The notes beneath the pieces are model-generated. The model was not told the origin of the DNA and made no database searches. It saw only the letters and a program-made list of their open reading frames with translations. Source: Adiantum capillus-veneris (Eukaryota > Streptophyta > Polypodiopsida > Polypodiales > Pteridaceae). From it: a stretch of 64,000 nucleotides of DNA. Of the stretch, positions 56,020 through 64,000 are shown one piece after another. The translations under genes and the position numbers were made by a program. Within the stretch, counting starts at the first letter, position 1. Each line of letters begins with the position of its first letter. The stretch lies in contig CM043966.1 of assembly GCA_014529385.2 (NCBI GenBank), forward strand, positions 110,094,808-110,158,807, given 5' to 3'.

Positions 56020-57616
56020 TTATCTTACCTTTCCCCAAGCATGGCATAGAGGAGATCCTTTGTGGTGAGTTTGGTGAATCTCCTCCTCTTGGATTTCAAC
56101 CAAAGAAGCTCTAGGAGGATCTTGGCGGTTGTTCTTTTGGGGACAAGCGCGGTACGCATGCCCTTGTTCGCCGCACTTGAAACACCAGTTATCCTTACGA
56201 TAACGCTCAAGCTCTTCAGGAGAGAGTTTATTCTTTCCTTTGTAAACTCCCTTCTCTTTAGCTTTGTTGGAATTGCCCTTAGGAGACTTTTGGACATTGT
56301 CCTTCCCCTTAGGCTCATTGGAACCCTTGTTTTCCGGGGGCTTATTATTTCTTTTACCCCCGTTTGGAAATTGATTCGAGAGGCCACCATAGTATGGTGT
56401 ATTACCGCCGATATGGTACGTGGCCTTTGGGAGTTGACATACTCCGCCATTTCTTCGGTTAAGCCCGCACAAAATTGTTGCTTTTGCTCTCCAAAATCCA
56501 ACCTTTTGAAGACAGTGGCTTTGAGTTGTAGGTCCCAAAACTTGTCTACATATTTGTGGATGGATTCATTGGGAGAGAGCTTTAAGCTTCGCCATTCGGT
56601 GAGTACTTTGTCTTTGGCATCGGTGGAAAACAATTCATAATGGAAGGTCTTAAAGGAAGGTCTTAAAGCCTTCCATGTTCGTGAGCTTCACCGTTGGCTC
56701 GTAGGCTAGACCACCATTGTCTGGCGGACTTTTGAAAGTGCATAGCTACATGGCGTAGCTTAGAGGACTCCGTGAAGCCCTCATCTCCAAACGCCGCATC
56801 GAATTGCTGGATAAAGGCCAAGACTTTGTCCGTAGCACCGAAGGTGCCATCATAGGTAAGGAAAGAGATGCTCTTCCCTCCCTCTTTGAATTTCTTCAGC
56901 TTGGACGACCTCTTCCATGCGGCATAGAATTTCCTATGGCCTCTTCATTTGATGGTTCAAAAGTTGCACCATCACTTTCTTCAGAAGGTGGAGAAGAGGG
57001 TGACCTCTTTCTCACCTTTTTCTTGTCTTGATCTTTGTCGTCTTCACCATAGCTTTCATAAGAGGAAGAGGATGAAGAAGATGGAGAAGAGGGTCCTCTT
57101 TCTCGCCTTTTTCTTCTCTTGCTTTTTATCATCCCTCTTTGAATTGTGGTGAGGAGAAGAATACAATGGTCTTCTCCGCTTTGGTGGTGATGGAGAGCGT
57201 TTAGCCCGCCGTCTTCGTGGAGCCATCTCCATCGAGGTGGCGGGAGACTCGCTTCTTTCTCGTTCCTTCGGTGGAGGCTCTTGAGTTCTCCTTTGGGAAG
57301 GAGATGCATCATCAAGAAGTAAATTCTTGAGCCCTTCATATGGATTCTCTTCCTCTTCCCGAATCGGAGAGAGACCTCTTTTGGTAGTCTCACAAGGAGG
57401 CTTCCTAGGTGTTCTCTCGTCATGGTGATGAGCTTGGAGAATCCCGTGAGCACGGAGCTGCCGTTGCACTTCACTTTGGAGAGATGGATTGCCCATGGCT
57501 TGTTGAAGCCTAGAAACAAGATAGTTAACAAGCATTGAAGCATCATTAGTAGCTTGCTCATGAGCAAAATCAAAGTTATCAACATTAATTTCACTCTCTT
57601 TACTATTGTCAGCCAT
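56020..57616 (-). pseudogene. Chromovirus gag
   Basis: Pieces on the minus strand: the N-terminus MADNSKESE... with an SR/KR-rich stretch (57616-57060, frame lost after a 2-base deletion near 57090 relative to 44625), the gag core DKVLAFIQQFDAAFGDEGFT and HFQKSARQWWSSL (about 56820-56730), SPNESIHKYVDKFWDLQLKA (56570), and a zinc knuckle CFKCGEQGHAYRAC (56200-56155). Frame changes at about 57090, 56690 and 56450. Confidence 0.85.
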
Positions 57617-58022
57617 TCTAACAACTTTTAGGTGTAAACTTTTTAGGTATACTTTGGCACTTCAAGCCCTAGTTGCTACTCCTCTTTACCCCTTTAGAAA
57701 AAGCACTCAAGCTACTGTACCCGCGGCTCGAATACCATTAATTGCAAGGAATAGAAGAGAGGGTCTTTCGACACCAAAACAGCACCGGCTCCTGTCAAGC
57801 TTCTAATAGCTCAATAGTGGTTAAGCCATAGGCAAAAGCCCCGTGGACTCCACTATTAAGACCATAGCTCTCGACGGTGATGCCCCGTTAACTGCACAAA
57901 GGCAGGCGCACTGATGCAAGGCTGAAAAATCCCTATTCAACTTACTCCAGGCAATTAAAAATACCAACCATTTGTAGCTACTTGAGGACCTCCCTTCTTG
58001 AGCAAGAAAAGAGAAACCTTGA

Positions 58023-58034
58023 GCTCTGATACCA
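58023..58034 (-). other. Primer-binding site of the chromovirus
   Basis: TGGTATCAGAGC on the minus strand, one base from the 5' LTR (58036). Confidence 0.9.
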
Positions 58035-58035
58035 A

Positions 58036-59594
58036 TGTAACATTTAATGGCCTAATAACTTATGTGTAGCGGAAATTAGCATGAACATAGTGGGCATTTC
58101 ATTAGAATAGATTCCTAATGATAATTACAAGAGTGCTTGGGTGGAGAGAGCAACAAAAAGCATAACATCTAGTTAGATAGCATCACAATACTTTCAAAAG
58201 AGAGAGAAATTAAGCTATTGACAACAGTTGAGGACCGGATTTGCATGGAGCCGGTCCCCCCTCCAAAAGGCTTTGTATTATGGTTTCTCCCATCAAGAGA
58301 GACATTGTACAATACAATTCTTTGTGTTCCTTCAAGACTAGCTAGTGCAATGAAGATGGAAGCTTCATACACCAAGCAAAACACTTAATCAAACACAACT
58401 TGAATTATCCCCGTTCTCAAACCAAGACCTCACACACCTTCGAAGATGGTGAGAGCTAGCAGGGTATGAGAGTAGATTGAGAGGAAGAAGGAGTATCTTA
58501 CAAGAAAGATGTACATCTCCTCACATAATCACTCATATTAGCATAGCTTAGCTTAGTAATTAGCTTGGTAGAGGAGATGAGCATGCATTGAAGCTTGGCT
58601 CTTGGTTGGATTTGCATCCACATGCCAAGAGAGTGTTGATATAGGCTTCTATCTCACAAGCTTGGAGTAGGTGATGAGCTCTCCATTAAAGCTTGGGAGG
58701 AGATAGAGTATTCTTCCTTCACACATGGTCAAGTGTGTGTGTGTGTGTGTGTGTCAATGCCAAGCAAAAATCAGCCCCCTTCTCTCTTGGGTGAGCCCTA
58801 GCTGCTAATTAGGTCTGGCTTTTGCCTCATTGGACCTCCCCAGGTCAAGCCAATATGTATTAAGCATCAAAGTGATAGCTTCTGACATGTGTCCCCCTTT
58901 CCCTTTTGTGAGAGCTTTAGGTAATTAAATAATTAAATTAAACTCTCATTGGACCCCTTTGTCTCCTGGCCAATAGAAATCAGGCAAGCCATGGGGCTTC
59001 TGAATGCTCATTGGACCCTTTGGGAGACTGCCCAATAGTCTTCTAGGAGACTTAATTCTCATTGGTTTCTTTTATTAAATGTTTTTAAATTAATTAAACT
59101 ACATTTACTCTAGCTTAATCTCATTGGTCCACTTCAAGGGTCTTCCATAGGAATTGGGCACACCTAGTCATCTGGCCTGGGAGCTGACATGTGTCCCTCA
59201 TTCCCTTTTGAAATGAGCCTGTGTGTGTGTGTGCGTGCTTTCTCTCTCATCCCCTACCTTTGGGTCGCCCCCTCCCATGTAGGGATGTGCAAAGACTTTT
59301 AGGGCAGACACAAAGCATCCAATTTAACCTAGGGTGACCTTTGGACACTACCTTTGAATTTGGAACTTAGCATTTTGAAGTCTAATGGGAACCTTAGGTC
59401 TTTTAGCCCAGTTGCACATGGCTCTTTTGCAGATGGCCCCCCCTTTGGATCCCTATTTTCCCTCCTTGATCCCTACTGTGGTCGGTCTGCTAGCTTAACA
59501 ATATTCTAGCTTTTTCTCCCTTTGCACTTCCCCACATTAAATGATCAGTTTAATATGAAAATCATTTAGAGAAATAGATATTGATAATATGACA
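58036..59594 (-). repeat. 5' LTR of the chromovirus (1,559 bp)
   Basis: Near-identical to 45564-47156 in its first ~800 bp, then scattered small deletions accumulate, especially 59120-59590. It is 34 bp shorter overall. Confidence 0.9.
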
Positions 59595-59674
59595 GAGAGA
59601 GAGAGAGAAGTGTGTGCGTGTAGGAAATAAAGAGAGAGATAGAGAGAGAAAAATGTGCGTAGAGAAATTAAAAC

Positions 59675-59735
<61 letters not shown>
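59595..59735. repeat. (GA)n-rich microsatellite
   Basis: GA runs with short GTGTGCG and AAATAAAG interruptions, directly after the LTR end and just before a LINE tail. Confidence 0.9.
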
Positions 59736-59737
<2 letters not shown>

Positions 59738-59789
59738 ATGGTTTGTGTAAAAAATTAAAATTAAAGAAATAAATGAAATGAAATGTTAT

Positions 59790-60190
59790 ATTAACTCTTC
59801 AAAAGGCCAAAGTGACCTATGAGACCAGAAAGTTACAATGTGGTAGACTGATATAAAGTCAGAATAACAAGATGACAAAATGACAAAATAAAATATTATG
59901 GAATCCTAAACTGCTGGGTGTGGACTAAGCAGCTAAAACAGCTAGCTGGGACAGGTAGATCATAGGAGATCTAGCATCTGTCGCTGGCGGACCTCATCAA
60001 TCTCCTCCATGGTCAGTAGTCTGACCGGGCGTTGTGCATGTCGAGCCAAAGTGACCTGGATCGTCTGATGCAGCCTATGGCTTCATTTGACCAGCTCAAA
60101 ATACATTCGAAGCTCAACTCTCACCTCTACACATGAAAGTCCTCTAGGGAGAAACAACAGCGCCGTCGTTGCTCTTAGAGACAAGCTTCC
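59790..60190 (-). mobile_element. LINE 3'-end fragment
   Basis: Begins with a phrase matching the end of the LINE at 41492 (AAAGTGACCTATGAGACCA against AAATATGACCTATGGGACCA). The rest (a broken reading on the minus strand) is not clearly alignable by eye. Probably the 3' UTR and last codons of a related LINE. Confidence 0.5.
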
Positions 60191-61801
60191 TCCTCAAAAA
60201 AGGTTGGGCGGGGGCATATAACAAGCCAAAGGTCAAACGGATGGAAGAAACGCTCAAAATACAAGCCGTTTTTTAAGTCAGGTTGGGTTTCTCTACGGAG
60301 TCCATTAGTTCGTCTTAAGGCAATGTCAAGAGCGTGTATGGCAAGCCGTAGGTCAAACGGACAGAAGAAACGTCAAATACACAAGCCGTAGGTCAAATCC
60401 GATTGCGTTTTTCTACGGAAAAACGCAGATGGTCTTCGGAAACTGATTCTACGCCTATCGAAACCATCCGTAGTCCATTAGGTAGTCTTTAGGCAATGTC
60501 AAGAGCGCGATGACAAGCCATAGGTCAAACGGATAGAAGAAACGCCAAATACACAAGCCGTAGGTCAAATCCGATTGCGTTTTTCTACGAAAAAACGCGA
60601 GCGAACTTCGAAAATTGATTCTACGCCTACCAAAACCATCCGTAGTCCATTAAGTAGTTTTAAGGCAATGTCAAGACCGTGTATGGCAAGCCATAGGTTA
60701 AACGGACAGAAGAGACGTCAAATACACAAGCCGTAGGTCAAATCCGATTGCGTTTTTCTACGGAAAAACGCAAACGGATTTCGGAAATGACTTCCATGCC
60801 TACTAAAACCATCCGTAGTCCATTAGGTAGTCTTAAAGCAATGTCAAGAGCACGTATGACAAGCCATAGGTCAAACGGATAGAAGAAACGCCAAATACAC
60901 AAGCCGTAGGTCAAATCCATTTGCGTTTTTCTACGGGAAAACGCAAACGGACTTCGGAAATGGCTTCTATGCCTACAGAAACCATCCGTAGTTCATTAAG
61001 TAATCTTAAAGCAATGCCAAGAGCGTGTATGGCAAGCCGTAGGTCAATGGGTTTGAATTAACGCCAAATACACAATCCGTAGGTCAAATCCGGTTGCGTT
61101 TTTCTACGGAAAAACACAAACGGATTTCGGAAATGACTTCTATGCCTACTGAAACTATCCGTAGTCCATTAGGTAGTCTTAAAGAAATTTCAAGAGCACG
61201 TATGGCAAGCCGTAGGTCAAACGGATAGAAGAAACACCAAATACACAAGCCGTAGGTCAAATCAGGTTGCGTTTTTCTACGAAAAAACGCAAACGGACAT
61301 CGGAAATGGCTTCTATACCTACTGAAATCATCCGTAGACGATTAGGTAGTCTTTAGGCAATTTCAAGAGCGCGTATGGAAAGCCGTAGGTCAAATAGATA
61401 AAAGAAACGCCAAATACAAAGCCGTAGGTCAAATCCGGTTGCGTTTTTCTACAGAAAAACGCAAACGGACTTCGGAAATGGATTCTATGCCTACCGAAAC
61501 CATCCGTAGTTCATTAAGTAGTCTTAAAGCAATGTCAAGAGCGTATATGGCAAGCCGTAGGTCAATGAATTTGAATTAACGCCAAATACACAAGCCGTAG
61601 GTCAAATCCGGTTGCGTGTTTCTACGAAAAACGCAAACGGATTTTGGAAATGACTTCTATGCCTATTGAAACCATCCGTAGACGATAAGGTAGTCTTAAA
61701 GCAATATCAAGAGCGCGTATGGCAAGCCATAGGTCAAACGGATAGAAGAAACGCCAAATACACAAGCCGTAGGTCAAATCCGGTTACGTTTTTCTACGAA
61801 A

Positions 61802-61858
61802 AACGAAACGCCAAACACACAAGCCGTAGGTCAAATCCGATTGCGGTTTTCTACGAAA
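61802..61858. repeat. Partial (57-bp) monomer duplication in the satellite
   Basis: The stretch from the second CCGTAGGTCAAAT to the hairpin is repeated, stretching the local spacing from 173 to about 230 bp. Confidence 0.75.
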
Positions 61859-63839
61859 AAATGCAAATGGATTTCGGAAATGGCTTCTATGCCTACTGAA
61901 ACACGCCGTAGACGATTAGGTAGTCTTTAGGCAATATCAAGAGCGCATATGGCAAGCCGTAGGTCAAACGGATAGAAGAAACGCCAAATACACAAGCCGT
62001 AGGTCAAATCCATTTGCGTTTTTCTACGGAAAAACCCAAACGGACTTCAGAAATGGCTTCTATGCCTACCGAAACCATCCGTAGTTCATTAAGTAATCTT
62101 AAAGCAATGCCAAGAGCGTGTATGGAAAGCCGTAGGTCAATGGGTTTGAAATAACGCCAAATACACAAGCCGTAGGTCAAATCCGGTTGCGTTTTTCTAC
62201 GGAAAAACACAAACGGATTTCGGAAATGGCTTCTATGCCTACTCAAACTATCCGTAGTCCATTAGGTAGTCTTAAAGCAATGTCAAGAGCTCGTATGGCA
62301 AGCCGTAGGTCAAACCGATAGAAGAAGCGCCAAATACACAAGCCGTAGGTCAAATCAGGTTGCGTTTTTCTACGAAAAAACGCAAACGGACATCGGAAAT
62401 GGATTCTATACCTACTGAAATCATTCGTAGACGATTAGGTAGTCTTTAGGCAATATCAAGAGCACGTATGGCAAGCCGTAGGTCAAACACATAGAAGAAA
62501 CGCCAAATACACAAGCCGTAAGTCAAATCCGGTTGCGTTTTTCTACGGAAAAACTCAAACGGACTTCGGAAATAGCTTCTATGCCTACTAAAACCATCCG
62601 TAGACGATAAGGTAGTCTTTAGGCAATTTCAAGAGCGTGTATGGCAAGCCGTAGGTCAATGGGTTTGAAATAACGCCACATACACAAGCCGTAGGTCAAA
62701 TCCTGTTGCGTTTTTTTACGGAAAAACGCAAACGGAATTCGGAAATGGCTTCTATGCCTACTGAAACCATCGGTAGAAGATTAGGTAGTCTTTAGGCCAT
62801 GTCAAGAGTGCGTATGGCAAGCCGTAGGTGAAACGGATAGAAGAAACGCCAAATACACAAGCCGTAGGTCAAATCCGGTTGCGTTTTCCTACAGAAAAAC
62901 ACAAACGGACTTCGGAAATGGCTTCTATGCTTACCGAAACCATCCGTAGTTCATTAAGTAGTCTTAAAGCAATGTCAAGAGCCTGTATGGCAAACCGTAG
63001 GTCAAACGGATAGAAGAAATGCGAAATACACAAGCCGTAGGTCAAATCCACTTGCGTTTTTCTATTGAAAAACGCAAACGGACTTCGGAAATGGCTTCTA
63101 TGCCTACTGAAACCATCCGTAGACGATTAGGTAGTCTTTAGGCAATGTCAAGCGCGTATGGCAAGCTGTAGGTCAAAGAGATAGAAGAAACGCCAAATAC
63201 ACAAGCCGTAGGTCAAATCCGGTTGCGTTTTTCTACGAAAAAAACGCAACGGACTTTGGAAATGGCTTCTATGCCTACTGAAACCATCCGTAGACGATTA
63301 GGTAGTCTTTAGGAAATGTGAAGAGCACGTATGGCAAGCCGTAGGTCAAACGGATAGAAGAACCGCAAAATACACAAGCCGTAGGTCAAATCTGGTTGCG
63401 TTTTTCAACGGAAAAACGCAAACGGATTTCGGAAATGACTTCTATGCCTACTGAAACCATCCGTAGTCCATTAGGTAGTCTTAAAGAAATATCAAGAGTG
63501 TGTATTGCAAGCCGTAGGTCAAACGGATAGAAGAAACGCCAAATACACAAGCCGTAGGTCAAATCCGGTTGCGTTTTTCTACGAAAAAACGCAAACGGAC
63601 TTAGGAAAATCGCTTCTATGCCTACTGAAACTATGCGTACACGATTAGGTAGTCTCTAGGCAATTTCAAGAGCGCGTATGGCAAGCCGTAGGTCAAACAG
63701 ATAAAAGAAACGCAAAATACACAAGCCGTAGGTCAAATCCTGTTGCGTTTTTCTAATAAAAAACGCAAACGGACTTTGAAAACGGCTTCTATGCCTACTG
63801 AATCCACCATCCGTAGATGATTAGGTAGTCTTTAGGCAA

Positions 63840-63966
63840 TGTGAAGAGCACCTATGGCAAGCCGTAGGTCAAATCCGATTGCGTTTTTCAACGGAAAAAC
63901 GCAAACGGATTTCGAAAATGACTTCTATGCCTACTGAAACCATCCGTAGTCCATTAGGTAGTCTTA
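63840..63966. repeat. Shortened satellite monomer (about 127 bp)
   Basis: One of the two AAGCCGTAGGTCAAA copies and the 46 bp between them are missing, as expected from recombination between the internal direct repeats. Confidence 0.75.
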
Positions 63967-64000
63967 GAGAAATATCAAGAGTGCGTATGGCAAGCCGTGG

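Larger units (their letters stand above)
45564..59594 (-). mobile_element. Ty3/gypsy chromovirus with two LTRs, interrupted by copia
   Basis: 5' LTR 58036-59594, PBS 58023-58034, gag 57616-56020, protease/RT/RNase H 56015-54208, integrase N-terminus 54173-53818, copia insertion, rest of integrase with chromodomain 48641-47511, 3' LTR 45564-47156. The order PR-RT-RH-IN and the chromodomain identify a chromovirus. Several frameshifts (57090, about 56450, 54262) disrupt the polyprotein, and at least two are one- or two-base indels. Flanking target duplication cannot be checked because the left LTR adjoins another internal region. Confidence 0.88.
60215..64000. repeat. Satellite array, 173-bp monomer, about 22 copies
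   Basis: The anchor ACAAGCCGTAGG recurs every 172-173 bp (60381, 60553, 60726, 60899, 61072, 61245, ...). Each monomer carries two direct copies of AAGCCGTAGGTCAAA about 46 bp apart and the perfect hairpin GCGTTTTTC-TACG-GAAAAACGC, plus ATCCGTAG. The left-most monomer is divergent; the array runs off the right end. Short ORFs inside are chance. Monomer size is in the range of plant centromeric or subtelomeric satellites. Confidence 0.95.

Noticed and set aside
60738-63051. Several 60-80-aa ORFs in the satellite
   Set aside because: They recur with the 173-bp period and are open by chance.
60215-64000. CRISPR-like array of repeats
   Set aside because: Repeat units are contiguous 173-bp monomers without unique spacers, in a plant-type sequence.
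1-64000. tRNA and rRNA genes
   Set aside because: No cloverleaf-consistent A/B boxes or rRNA stretches were noticed; TGGTATCAGAGC sites are retroelement primer-binding sites, not tRNA genes.

Overview
The window comes from a land-plant nuclear genome dominated by transposable elements. The evidence is two intron-bearing family-1 glycosyltransferase (UGT) genes with the plant PSPG signature, Ty3/gypsy chromoviruses and Ty1/copia elements primed by initiator tRNA-Met, a LINE, a CACTA-type terminus and a long satellite array. A fern or another early-diverging vascular plant is my guess; the sequence alone does not settle it.

Layout. 1-498 is flanking DNA with the possible end of an unrecognised ORF. 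About 499-14870 (copy A) and 28396-41000 (copy B) are two copies of one segment lying about 26-28 kb apart. Each holds, in order: a decayed gypsy (called gypsy-2) on the minus strand with an internally deleted chromovirus (gypsy-1) nested in its integrase; a hairpin element; a UGT gene on the minus strand; two tandem 1.6-kb repeats of unknown nature; an AC microsatellite; and an LTR-like block. Copies A and B have since gained their own deletions. Between them, 14.9-28.4 kb holds retrotransposon gag debris, a copia gag fragment, a disabled histone H3-like gene with centromeric-H3-like residues (19737-20628), an 820-bp foldback element, two unrecognised but well-formed two-exon genes (22044-23288 and 23566-24873), and gypsy-2 fragments in opposite orientations.

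Copy B ends at 41000, where a CACTA-like terminus is inserted. A microsatellite cluster follows, then a LINE (41492-44512) fused in frame to the first part of a chromovirus gag. From 45564 to 59594 lies a chromovirus with both LTRs, interrupted in its integrase by a copia element (48649-53812, TSD CAGGT). A second LINE tail leads into a 173-bp satellite array (about 60215-64000, running off the window) with a 1,093-bp higher-order period.

Probable functional host genes: the two UGTs, and possibly the two unrecognised genes. The most unusual items are the H3-like pseudogene, whose frameshift is fully explained by a 13-bp tandem duplication; the two novel genes beside it; the gag-LINE chimeric ORF; and the higher-order satellite. 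Several frameshifts in the young transposons sit in homopolymers and may be assembly errors.
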